In this document: positions 15,396 to 23,275 of the stretch, piece after piece
Position numbering within the stretch: the stretch's first letter is position 1
Layout: each line of letters begins with the position of its first letter
From: DATFQI01 sp035264365
GTDB taxonomy: Bacteria > Actinomycetota > Thermoleophilia > Solirubrobacterales > Solirubrobacteraceae
DNA: 28,929 bases
Assembly: GCA_035264365.1 (NCBI GenBank)
Contig: DATFQI010000161.1
Coordinates: forward strand, 1-28,929
Direction: 5' to 3'
Translations under genes and position numbers: made by a program
Notes under the pieces: generated by a model
Database searches by the model: none
The model's input: only the letters and a program-made list of their open reading frames with translations
Told to the model about the DNA's origin: nothing

Positions 15396-16936
15396 TGACC
15401 GGACGCCAGCGCGGTCTCGAGCTTCTCGACCACCTGGTCGATGCTGAAGGTGGCGGCCTCCTGGCGCGGCGGGAACTCCTTGAAGGACTCGAGGAACCGC
15501 GCCGTGAGCGTGGTGCCCGCCAGGACGATGAAGGCGTTGTCGATCAGCCAGTCGTAGTAGGTGTTCGAGGTCACGTCGGCGCGCTCGAAGGGATCCGTGC
15601 GCAGGTTGAACAGCTTCGGCACCCGCAGCAGGACGAACGGCTCGGCCCAGATCTGCAGCGTGCCCTGGGCGCGCTGCTCCATGAAGACGACCTTCCAGTT
15701 GTCGAAGCGCAGCCCGAGCACGTCGCCGTCGTCGGAGAAGTAGATCAGCCCCGGGCGCGGGGACTTCTCGACCTCGCCCGTGAGGTACGGCAGCAGGTCG
15801 AAGCCGTCTATGTGGACCTTGAAGGTGCGATCGCCCATCGTGTGGCCGGCCTTGAGCTTGTCCATGATGTCCGGCTCGCCGGCGGCGGCCAGGAACGTCG
15901 GCAGCCAGTCGTGGTGCTGGATGATCTCGTTCGAGACGACGCCGGCGGGGATCCGCCCCGGCCAGCGAATCATCTCGGGGACGCGGAAGGCGCCCTCCCA
16001 GTTCGTGTTCTTCTCGCTGCGGAACGGCGTCATGCCGGCGTCGGGCCAGCTGTTCATGTGCGGCCCGTTGTCCGTGCTGTAGAGGACGATCGTGTTCTCC
16101 GCCAGCCCGAGCTCGTCGAGCTTGTCGAGCAGCGCGCCGACGATGTCGTCGTGGTCGAGCATCGTGTCGTGGTAGGGCGACTGCCAGCGCCCGGCCCGGC
16201 CGACGCTCTCCGGCTTGGGATGGGTGCGGAAGTGCATGTGGGTGCTGTTGAACCAGCAGAAGAACGGCGTCTCCGCGGCGGCTTGGCGATCGAGGAAGTC
16301 CAGCGCGTGCTCGAGCACCTCGTCGTCGATCGTCTCCATCCGCTTGCGCGTCAGCGGGCCGGTGTCCTCGATGCGCTGGCGGCCGACGCGGCCGTAGCGC
16401 GGCTCCTCGGTGTCGTCGTCGGTGTCGGTCGCCCACGACCGGATCACCCCGCGCGGGGCGAAGCGCGCGCTGAAGTCCGGGAAGTCCTCCGCCGGCGGCC
16501 AGTTCGGCGACTCGGGCTCCTCCTCGGCGTTGAGGTGGTAGAGGTTGCCGAAGAACTCGTCGAACCCGTGGACCGTCGGCAGGTACTTGTTGAGGTCGCC
16601 GAGGTGGTTCTTGCCGAACTGCCCGGTCGCGTAGCCGAGCGGTTTGAGCAGCTCGGCGATCGTCACGTCCTCGGCCTGCAGTCCCACGTCGAAGCCGGGC
16701 ATGCCGACCTTGCTCAGCCCGGTCCGGTAGACGCTCTGCCCGGTGATGAACGACGACCGGCCGGCCGTGCAGCTCTGCTCGCCGTAGGAGTCCGTGAAGC
16801 GCATCCCCTCGTCGGCGATCCGGTCGATGTTCGGGGTCCGATACCCCATCAGCCCGTCGCTGTAGCAGCTCAGGTTGGTGATCCCGATGTCGTCGCCCCA
16901 GATCACCAGGATGTTCGGCCGCTCAGCTTCAGACAT
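15392..16936 (-). CDS. Cys-type sulfatase (arylsulfatase family)
   Basis: A 514-residue alkaline-phosphatase-fold sulfatase. Metal-binding D15/D16 sit in ILVIWGDDIGITN. The maturation signature C56-T-A-G-R60 (in YGEQSCTAGRSSFITGQSVY) fits C-x-A-x-R, where C56 becomes formylglycine. Further active-site blocks are GYATGQFGKNHLG, NSTHMHFRTHP and YSTDNGPHMNSWPDAG, the last with the Asp-Asn metal ligands, followed by GAFRVPEMIRWPG. It should hydrolyse a sulfate ester; the substrate is not evident. No signal peptide is visible, which is notable because many relatives are exported. The ATG at 16936 overlaps the stop of the AI-2E-family gene by 8 bases, and the stop overlaps the FGE start. Confidence 0.95.
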   Translation of the reverse strand: MSEAERPNILVIWGDDIGITNLSCYSDGLMGYRTPNIDRIADEGMRFTDSYGEQSCTAGRSSFITGQSVYRTGLSKVGMPGFDVGLQAEDVTIAELLKPLGYATGQFGKNHLGDLNKYLPTVHGFDEFFGNLYHLNAEEEPESPNWPPAEDFPDFSARFAPRGVIRSWATDTDDDTEEPRYGRVGRQRIEDTGPLTRKRMETIDDEVLEHALDFLDRQAAAETPFFCWFNSTHMHFRTHPKPESVGRAGRWQSPYHDTMLDHDDIVGALLDKLDELGLAENTIVLYSTDNGPHMNSWPDAGMTPFRSEKNTNWEGAFRVPEMIRWPGRIPAGVVSNEIIQHHDWLPTFLAAAGEPDIMDKLKAGHTMGDRTFKVHIDGFDLLPYLTGEVEKSPRPGLIYFSDDGDVLGLRFDNWKVVFMEQRAQGTLQIWAEPFVLLRVPKLFNLRTDPFERADVTSNTYYDWLIDNAFIVLAGTTLTARFLESFKEFPPRQEAATFSIDQVVEKLETALASGQ

Positions 16937-18155
16937 GCGTTCGCTCCGTCGAGGGTTCGGTAGCCCCCTCTGCGTAGGCGCTCGGCGCCTCTGCGGAGCC
17001 GCGGCTCTCGATCGCCCGGGCACGCGCGAGGTCGGTCGAGATGTGGACGGCCGCCGATGTCAGCGGGGCCGCCAGGACGAGCCCGATCGTCCCGAACAGG
17101 CTGCCGCCGGCGATCGTGACGATCAGCACGGCGAGCGGATGGATGCCGAGCGTCGCGCCAAAGGCGATCGGCTGGATCATCTGCTGCAGCGCGCCGTTGG
17201 CGAGCAGCACGACCACCCCCATCGCGAGCGCGGCGCCGCTGCCCTCCGAGCCGAGTGCGATCAGCACCGTGAAGGCCCCGGCCGACCAGGCGCCGAGGTA
17301 CGGGACGTACGCGGCGAAGAAGTTCACGAGCATGATCGAGCCGATCTCCGGGAGGCCGACCACGAGCGCCCCGAGCCCGATGACGATCGCATTGAAGGCC
17401 GCGATCGCGGTCACGCCGGCGAAGTAGCCCTGCAGAGCGCCGAGGGTGCGTCCCGTGATCATTCTCGCGACCGCCGGCGGCAGCCCCGCGTGGCGCTCGG
17501 TCCACGCGCGGATCTGCGGCCCGTCCTTGAGCAGGAAGAACAGGCTGAGCGCCGTGAACGACAGGAACACGGCGAGCGAGGCGAGCGCGCTGAGGCCCAC
17601 CCCGAGCCCCTCCAGGAGGGCGTGGAACGCGTCGCTCACCGTCGAGCTCGCGTCGCTCGAGGCCTGCTGCGCCTTGCCCGCGCTCACCCCGGCGTCATGG
17701 AGTGCGCTCTCCACCTTGCCGACGGCCTTCTGGAGCGTGGCCTGCATCGTGCTCGCCTGGCTGACGATGCCGCCGAGGACGAGCAGGAAGACGCCGATCC
17801 CGATGCCGAGCAGCGAGAGGAAGACGACGACGGTGGCCATCGCGCGCGGCATGTGCTTCGCCAGGCGGCGCACCAGCGGGGAGCACACCGCCGCGATGAT
17901 CGTCGCTGTCGCGACGGGGATGACGATCGTGTTGATCAGGGCGAGCAGGGTGATCGCCGCGAGCAGCAGCAAGCTGATGCCCACCAGCAGCCACGCCAGG
18001 ACGCCGCAATCGCGCAGCCACTGCGGCGCCGCGAAGACTCCCGACAGCTCGCCCGGCTCGAGGTCGACGAAGTACGTCGGCTCATCACGCGACCCGCCCT
18101 TCTCGGGCTGCTGCCGGTGGATGCGTCCGCGGAAGATGGCGCGCCGGCGGGCCAC
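16929..18155 (-). CDS. AI-2E-family membrane transporter
   Basis: A 408-residue protein with a GTG start at 18155, 4 bases behind the stop of the LuxR-type regulator. The family layout is clear: two N-terminal spans (LAWLLVGISLLLLAAITLLA, NTIVIPVATATIIAAVCSPL), the basic motif RRLAKHMPRAMATVVVF and a third span, then a long amphipathic region (about 130-200), then ALSLFFLLKDGP and four or five C-terminal spans including NFFAAYVPYLGAWSAGAF and the closing GTIGLVLAAPLTSA. AI-2E proteins export varied small molecules or exchange ions (TqsA, sodium/proton antiporters); the substrate cannot be read from sequence. The location before a sulfatase suggests handling of a sulfated compound or its product, which is inference. 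Confidence 0.9.
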   Translation of the reverse strand: MARRRAIFRGRIHRQQPEKGGSRDEPTYFVDLEPGELSGVFAAPQWLRDCGVLAWLLVGISLLLLAAITLLALINTIVIPVATATIIAAVCSPLVRRLAKHMPRAMATVVVFLSLLGIGIGVFLLVLGGIVSQASTMQATLQKAVGKVESALHDAGVSAGKAQQASSDASSTVSDAFHALLEGLGVGLSALASLAVFLSFTALSLFFLLKDGPQIRAWTERHAGLPPAVARMITGRTLGALQGYFAGVTAIAAFNAIVIGLGALVVGLPEIGSIMLVNFFAAYVPYLGAWSAGAFTVLIALGSEGSGAALAMGVVVLLANGALQQMIQPIAFGATLGIHPLAVLIVTIAGGSLFGTIGLVLAAPLTSAAVHISTDLARARAIESRGSAEAPSAYAEGATEPSTERTHV

Positions 18156-18159
18156 CGTC

Positions 18160-20298
18160 TTACGCCATCCGCGCGATCTCGTCGAGCAGGCCGATGCCGC
18201 GAGCCTGCACCACCGCCTCCGAGCGCGACGAGGCGTCGAGCTTGCGGTAGACGGCATGCGCGTGGGTCTTGACCGTGTTCGCGGTCACGTGGAGGGACTG
18301 ACCCATCTCGCGGAAGGAGAGGTGGGTCGGAAGCAGTCGCAGCACGCGCAGCTCCGCATTCGTCAGCGACGCGGGACCGACGAGCACGGAGGTGGCGAAG
18401 GTGTCGGCCTGGCTCTGGCAGGCCTCCACCCAGCGCTCCGCGAGCGGCGCGTCGGGCACGCCGCGCAGTATCCGTGCCGCCTCGTTCGCCAGCGCGCGCG
18501 AGCCGGCCGCGTCACCGAGGCGCAGTGTGGTGCGGGCGAGCGCCACGCGCGTCTCTACGGCGTACCACGGCGGCGGATCCACGAGGCGTCCGAGCAGCTC
18601 CTCGGCCTGCCGGCGGTCGTCCTGGGCCGCCTCCACGCGGTCGCGGTGGGCCCTGACGAGCGCCGACACCGCGAAGACCAGCGCCGAGATCGGATACCGG
18701 GAGACACCCGCGCGCTCGAGCTGGGCGCGGGCGCGGGACGCGAGCAGCGCCGCCTCTTCCCAGTCCTCGTCGTCGGCACGGATCAGCGCGAGCTGGGCGA
18801 GGCAGAGCACCTGGGCGCTCGGAGCGACGACGCCACCGTGGCGGGCGCCCTCCTCGAGTGCCAGGACCGCGCCGTCCCGGTCGCCGAGCAGGTGAAGCGC
18901 GGCCCCCCGCAGCACGCACGCCAGCGGGTGCCATGGATCGTCCTGGCTCGTGAGCCGGTGCGCCGTCGCCGCGTCCTCGGCCATGGCCGACGTTCCGCGG
19001 CGCGCGAGCAGCGCCCGCAGGACGAAGCGGACCGCGGTCGGCCCGCCCTCCACGTCCTGGCCGGCGGCGATCAGGCGCTCTCCGCTGTCGAGCCAGTGCT
19101 CGATCCGGTCGCGGTCGCCGTCGACGAGATGGGTGACGGCCGCCGTGAGGGCGAGCGGCGCGTGCGAGGAGACCTGCTCGGGGCGGAGACGCCCGAGCCA
19201 GCTGCGGATCCCGTCGACGTGACCGTGGGCGATGCGAGACGGCGCGATCGCCCACAGCCGAGCGGCGGCGTCGGCGACGTCGCCGGCGGCGAGCGCATGG
19301 CCGAGGGCGTCGTCGACCTGGCCTTCGCGCTCCGCCCAGGCGGCGGCGCGCCGGTGCAGCTCGGCGGTCCGCAGCGGTTCGCGCCGGCGCTGCTCGGCCT
19401 CGAGCATCTCGGCGAGCAGCGGGTGGTGGCGGTACTCGCGGTCCGTGTGGTCGAGCGGCACGATCGGGACGCCCGCGCGGGACAGCTCGCGGAGCGTCGT
19501 CCCGGAGCCGGTCCTGCCGGTCAGCGTGTCGCAGGCCGGGCCCGACAGCCGCGCGAGGACCGAGGTGCGGAGCAGGAAGGCGACGGCGGGCGGATCGAGC
19601 GCGGTCAGGATCTCGTCGCGCAGGTAGTCGGCGATCAGCCGGTCGTCGCCTGCGAAGGCGGTGACGGCCGCGTGGGGATCGCGCCGGTTCCGTACCGACA
19701 GCGCGGCGAGGTAGAGCGCGGCAGGCCAGCCTTCCGTGTGCCGGAGCAGCGCGGCGAGATCGGAGGGCTCGAGCTCCACCCCGGCCATGCTCAGCATCGC
19801 GGCTGCTTCTCGCCGCGTCATCGCGAGCTCCGCGGCGCCCAGCTCGACCACGCGACCTTGCGCGCGCAGCGTGCCGAGGGGCAGCGACGGCTCCGCTCGG
19901 GTCGCGAGGGCCAGCTGCGAGCCGGCGGGCAGCTCGCGCGCCCACGCCTCGAGCTCGGCGGATCCCGCCTCGACGTCGGCACCGTCCAGGACGGCCACGG
20001 CCGGGGCCGGCAACGCGTCGAACGCTCGAGCCGCGTGCTCGAGCGCGGTGCCGGCGAGGACGGCCTCGGGCGGGATCCAGGCGAACGGCCGATCGTCCCG
20101 CTCGGCCCACTGGCTGAGCAGCGTGGTCTTGCCGTAGCCGGCGGGCGCGCGGAGGACCACGAACGGACCCGCCGACTGCATCAGCGTGCGCACGAGCCGG
20201 TCGCGCCGCACCGTGCCGCGCCGGATGCGCGGTCGCAGGCCGTGGAGGGAAACGACCGGCGGGACGGCTTCGAGGGCGAAGGTCGGGGCGGCGCTCAC
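18160..20298 (-). CDS. large ATP-binding LuxR (LAL/MalT-type) transcriptional regulator
   Basis: A 712-residue regulator from GTG 20298. The N-terminus carries the MalT-like entry LRPRIRRGTVRRDRLVRTLM, Walker A at 51-60 (APAGYGKTTL) and LLSQWAERDDRPFAWIPPE. A Walker-B-like VAVLDGADV follows near residue 102, and then the winged-helix/sensor segment RHTEGWPAALYLAALSVRNR. Residues about 330-640 are helical TPR-like repeats rich in Ala/Leu/Arg. The C-terminus is a LuxR HTH: LTNAELRVLRLLPTHLSFRE then VTANTVKTHAHAVYRKLDA. This regulator class binds ATP and an inducer, oligomerises and activates transcription. It heads the packed transporter-sulfatase unit, so it probably controls that unit and itself. 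The 171 bases up to the glutamate decarboxylase stop are the likely promoter region. Confidence 0.92.
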   Translation of the reverse strand: MSAAPTFALEAVPPVVSLHGLRPRIRRGTVRRDRLVRTLMQSAGPFVVLRAPAGYGKTTLLSQWAERDDRPFAWIPPEAVLAGTALEHAARAFDALPAPAVAVLDGADVEAGSAELEAWARELPAGSQLALATRAEPSLPLGTLRAQGRVVELGAAELAMTRREAAAMLSMAGVELEPSDLAALLRHTEGWPAALYLAALSVRNRRDPHAAVTAFAGDDRLIADYLRDEILTALDPPAVAFLLRTSVLARLSGPACDTLTGRTGSGTTLRELSRAGVPIVPLDHTDREYRHHPLLAEMLEAEQRRREPLRTAELHRRAAAWAEREGQVDDALGHALAAGDVADAAARLWAIAPSRIAHGHVDGIRSWLGRLRPEQVSSHAPLALTAAVTHLVDGDRDRIEHWLDSGERLIAAGQDVEGGPTAVRFVLRALLARRGTSAMAEDAATAHRLTSQDDPWHPLACVLRGAALHLLGDRDGAVLALEEGARHGGVVAPSAQVLCLAQLALIRADDEDWEEAALLASRARAQLERAGVSRYPISALVFAVSALVRAHRDRVEAAQDDRRQAEELLGRLVDPPPWYAVETRVALARTTLRLGDAAGSRALANEAARILRGVPDAPLAERWVEACQSQADTFATSVLVGPASLTNAELRVLRLLPTHLSFREMGQSLHVTANTVKTHAHAVYRKLDASSRSEAVVQARGIGLLDEIARMA

Positions 20299-20469
20299 GG
20301 TCCCAGCATTCCGGGAGCGCCGTGGCGCCGCGAGGGCGCACGCCGGAGTAGCTCCGGGAGGCGCACGGCGGCGTGGCGGTGGTGCGCGCACCCCGGGCGA
20401 TCGATGGGCGGCCCGCGGTACCGGCCCGACCGGCCGCTCCTCTGGCGTGCCGGAGCGAACCGGCGCGGC

Positions 20470-21906
20470 TCAGTAGCCCGTGCCGGTCTTCACGCGCTTG
20501 CGGTCGATCTCGTGCAGCCCGCCCTTGTGGTCGAGGGTCTCGCAGGCGAGGGTGAGGTCGTCCGCGAGCGCGCCCGCGAGCGCGCGGCCGAGGGTGAGCT
20601 TGACCAGGGCGCGCATGATCGTCACGTGCTCGGCGTTCGGTGGCAGCGTGTAGGCAGGGACCATCCACCCGCGCGACGCGGCGAGCTGCGAGGCGACGTC
20701 GAACTCGTCGTAGTTCTGCGCGTCGGCGAGCTGGAAGGCGACGAGCGGGAGCTGCTCCTCGCCGGAGCCGATGAGCCGGAAGCGGCCGATCTCCCCGATC
20801 TGCTCCGCCAGCGCGCGGGCGTTGGTCTTCATCGTCTCCATGATGTAGCGGTAGCCCTCGTGGCCGAAGCGGATGAAGTTGTAGTACTGCGCCAGCACCA
20901 TCGCCGACCCGGTGGAGAAGTTCAGCGTGAAGGTCGCATCGCGCTTGCCCAGGTAGTTCTCGTAGAAGACGAGGTCCTCGGGCAGGTCCTCGCGAGAGCG
21001 GAAGACGAGCCAGCCGATGCCGGGGTACACGAGCCCGAACTTGTGTCCGGACACGTTGATCGAGCGCACCTGCTCGAGGCGGAAGTCCCAAGCGGAGTCC
21101 GGGTACAGGAACGGCCAGACGAATCCGCCGCTGGCGGCGTCGACGTGCAGCGGGACGTCGAGGCCGCGGTCGTGCTTGAGCGAGACCAGGAGGTCGTTGA
21201 TGCCGCGGATGTCGTCCGCGTGGCCGGTGAACGTGGTCCCGAGCACGGCCGCGACGCCGATCGTGTTCTCGTCGACGTGGGGCAGGACATCCTCGGGCCC
21301 GATCGTGTACTTGTCGGGCTGCAGCGGGATGATCCGCGGCTCCACGTCGAAGTAGCGGCAGAACTTCTCCCACACGACGTGCACGTCGCCGCCGAAGACG
21401 AGGTTCGGCCGCGCGGTGTCCTTGCCGGCGGCCTCGCGCCGTCCGCGCCATCTCCACTTGAGCGACAGCGCGCCGAGCATGATGGCCTCGGAGGAGCCCT
21501 GCGTGCGCGCCCCGGTCGTCTCGCCGGGTGCGTGGAACAGATCGGCGAGCATGCGGATGCAGCGCTGCTCGATCTCGGCGGTCTGCGGATACTCCGCGTG
21601 GTCGATGAAGTTGCGGTGCAGGTTCTCCGCGATCACCCGTTGGGCCTCGGGTTCCATCCACGTGGTGACGAACGTGGCGAGATTGCGCATCGGGATGCCG
21701 TCGAGCACGAGCTCCTCGTCGATCAGGCGCATGGCATCGACCGCGGGCATCCCATGCTCGGGCAGCCGCTCGTCGGGCGCGGACTCGAGCAGGAAGCGGT
21801 TCCCGTACTGCGCCGCGAGCGCGTCGAGCCGCGCGGTCACCCGCGGGATGTCGCTTCCGCCGTTGGTCGGTCCTGCTGAGCTGCTCGGGTGCTGATGGAC
21901 CGACAT
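20470..21906 (-). CDS. gadB: glutamate decarboxylase (PLP-dependent)
   Basis: A 478-residue enzyme of the length usual for bacterial GAD. Recognisable blocks are ARTQGSSEAIMLGALSLKWR, NLVFGGDVHVVWEKFCRYF, VLGTTFTGHADDI, the cofactor-site aspartate D256 in LHVDAASGGFVWPF, the Schiff-base lysine K289 in INVSGHKFGLVYPG, and NFIRFGHEGYRYIMETMKTN. It converts L-glutamate to GABA and carbon dioxide, consuming a proton; in enteric bacteria this supports acid resistance together with a GABA antiporter, but no antiporter gene is adjacent here. The ATG at 21906 follows a strong GGGAGG ribosome site. The gene diverges from the DUF6325-like gene at 22036 and is 171 bases upstream of the LuxR-type regulator. 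Confidence 0.96.
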   Translation of the reverse strand: MSVHQHPSSSAGPTNGGSDIPRVTARLDALAAQYGNRFLLESAPDERLPEHGMPAVDAMRLIDEELVLDGIPMRNLATFVTTWMEPEAQRVIAENLHRNFIDHAEYPQTAEIEQRCIRMLADLFHAPGETTGARTQGSSEAIMLGALSLKWRWRGRREAAGKDTARPNLVFGGDVHVVWEKFCRYFDVEPRIIPLQPDKYTIGPEDVLPHVDENTIGVAAVLGTTFTGHADDIRGINDLLVSLKHDRGLDVPLHVDAASGGFVWPFLYPDSAWDFRLEQVRSINVSGHKFGLVYPGIGWLVFRSREDLPEDLVFYENYLGKRDATFTLNFSTGSAMVLAQYYNFIRFGHEGYRYIMETMKTNARALAEQIGEIGRFRLIGSGEEQLPLVAFQLADAQNYDEFDVASQLAASRGWMVPAYTLPPNAEHVTIMRALVKLTLGRALAGALADDLTLACETLDHKGGLHEIDRKRVKTGTGY

Positions 21907-22035
21907 CGAGAGGACCTCCCGTCCGAGGGTCAGTGCTGCGGAGCGACAGATGATCGGCGTCGCCGGCCCGCGCGGCATCACCCCATCGGGATGACACTGG
22001 TCGGCCGGCCGTCGCGCATGCTGGACGGCACGCCT

Positions 22036-22515
22036 ATGAGCCGACTCCTCGCCTACCGGTTTCCGCCCGCGGCCGAGTTCGACGGCCGCCTGCTGGGCTC
22101 GCTCGAGCGCGCCTTCGGCGGCGATCCGCTGCGGATCCTCGACCTCCTGTTCGTCGCCCGCGACGCTCAGACGGGCAGGCTGATGGCGCTGACCGGCCGC
22201 GGACGCGGCGAGGGGAGCCTCATCGCGAGCCTCGTCGGCTTCCGGCTCGACGCGGCGCAGCGGGCCCGCGCGACCACCCGCGCCCTGCGCGCCTATCCGT
22301 CCGACGACGGCTCGGACCTCGTGACGCGCCTCGCGGACGCGGTGCCGCCCGGCGGCGCGATCGCTGCGCTGCTCGTCGCGGACGCCTGGGCCGATGCGGT
22401 GGACGAGGCCGCCAGGGACTCCGGAGGCTCGCCGCTGCTCGACGAGCCCGTGCCCGAGACGAGGCTCGGCGTGCTTGCGCCGCGGCTCGTCGCGGCGGCA
22501 TCGCGCCCGGACTGA
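22036..22515 (+). CDS. DUF6325/DUF1269-like small protein
   Basis: A 159-residue protein from the ATG at 22036 (ATG 21991 would add 15 non-conserved residues). It begins LLAYRFPPAAEFDGRLLGSL, then RILDLLFVARDAQTGRLMAL, a low-complexity middle, ADAVPPGGAIAALLVADAWA and DAVDEAARDSGG near the end. The strand-helix opening, the R-I-L-D-L-L-F-V-x-R/K-D block and the late A-A-L-L-V-x-x-x-W-A helix are shared with DUF6325/DUF1269-type proteins that I associate with stress loci. The function is unknown. Its last 223 bases are antisense to the membrane-protein gene on the other strand, and it is divergent from gadB. Confidence 0.72.
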   Translation: MSRLLAYRFPPAAEFDGRLLGSLERAFGGDPLRILDLLFVARDAQTGRLMALTGRGRGEGSLIASLVGFRLDAAQRARATTRALRAYPSDDGSDLVTRLADAVPPGGAIAALLVADAWADAVDEAARDSGGSPLLDEPVPETRLGVLAPRLVAAASRPD

Positions 22516-23114
22516 TCCGGCTCGCCTCGGAACGTGGCGACGGCGCAGGCCAGGAAGCAGGCCGCGCCGAGGCTGGTGTTCCAGTTGGCGGCGGCGAGGT
22601 CGAGCTCCGAGCCGGACGCCGGGACCACGTAGCCGGCGACGGCAGAGATGCCGAAGAAGATGCAACCCAGGAGGTTGACCACGGGCTGCCACCAGCCGCG
22701 CTCGCCGCGCACCGGCATCCAACCCCGTCGCGGAGCGGCCCGGTAGGCGATCGCCCCCGAGACGAGGAAGCAGATCGAGCCGAACGCGTCAGGGCGCCAG
22801 ACGAGCCGGTCGTAGTCGGCGTTCGACAGCGCCGTGTCCATGGCCTGGAACGTCGTCACGTTGAAGAACAGCGTCCCCGCCGACTGGATGATCGCCGCCC
22901 ACCACGCCGATCGTCCGCCTCCCGGATCCCGGCGCGCGTTGTAGCTCAGCGACGTCTGCAGCAGGCCGCCGGCGGTGAAGAGGATCGAGCCGACGAAGAA
23001 CGTGACGCCGTCAGCTGCCGCGCCGACGAGCTCGGCGTACCCGGGGAACGGCCCGATCAGGAAGCAGAGCGATCCCGCCCCGAAGCACAGCGCCATCCAG
23101 CGCTCACGGATCAT
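22293..23114 (-). CDS. YrhK-like multi-span membrane protein with disordered C-tail
   Basis: From ATG 23114 the frame gives 273 residues. The first 200 hold about six hydrophobic spans: RWMALCFGAGSLCFLIGPFP, GVTFFVGSILFTAGGLLQTS, WAAIIQSAGTLFFNVTTFQA, FGSICFLVSGAIAYRAAP, VVNLLGCIFFGISAVAGYVV and NWNTSLGAACFLACAVATF. The repeated G-S-x-x-F motif resembles YrhK-like membrane proteins. The last 75 residues are Ser/Ala/Gly-rich and coincide with the antisense of the plus-strand gene at 22036-22515, because no in-frame stop occurs before 22293. Either the genes truly overlap tail to tail or the tail is a run-on. The function is unknown. Confidence 0.72.
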   Translation of the reverse strand: MIRERWMALCFGAGSLCFLIGPFPGYAELVGAAADGVTFFVGSILFTAGGLLQTSLSYNARRDPGGGRSAWWAAIIQSAGTLFFNVTTFQAMDTALSNADYDRLVWRPDAFGSICFLVSGAIAYRAAPRRGWMPVRGERGWWQPVVNLLGCIFFGISAVAGYVVPASGSELDLAAANWNTSLGAACFLACAVATFRGEPDQSGRDAAATSRGASTPSLVSGTGSSSSGEPPESLAASSTASAQASATSSAAIAPPGGTASARRVTRSEPSSDG

Positions 23115-23231
23115 CGCGGACCACGTCTCGGAGCTTCGCCGCCCGCGCGCGGTCGGGCCAACGGCGGTTGCCTGCGTCGGGTGGTCAGGCGGGCACCCCG
23201 GACGAGACACAGGTGCGCCCCCTCGCCGCGA

Positions 23232-23263
23232 CCGGCGGCCGCGCGCCGCGCGCGGGCCGCCGG
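23232..23263 (-). terminator. GC-rich hairpin downstream of the AOC-like gene
   Basis: The 9-base arms CCGGCGGCC (23232-23240) and GGCCGCCGG (23255-23263) are perfectly complementary, with further GCGCG/CGCGC pairing inside. The hairpin starts about 12 bases beyond the stop of the minus-strand gene at 23276-23806. No T-tract follows, so it is a terminator of the U-less type or an mRNA end stabiliser. Confidence 0.5.
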
Positions 23264-23275
23264 CCGTGCCGTCCG

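Noticed and set aside
16929..18155. An autoinducer-2 quorum-sensing system
   Set aside because: The AI-2E family name does not establish AI-2 transport. No LuxS or Lsr-type genes are nearby.
17446..21879. A very long open frame on the plus strand (and another on the minus strand at 18512-21997)
   Set aside because: Both run antisense or out of frame to the well-supported LuxR-type regulator and gadB genes and consist of Arg/Ala/Gly-rich sequence, the usual shadow of high-GC coding DNA.
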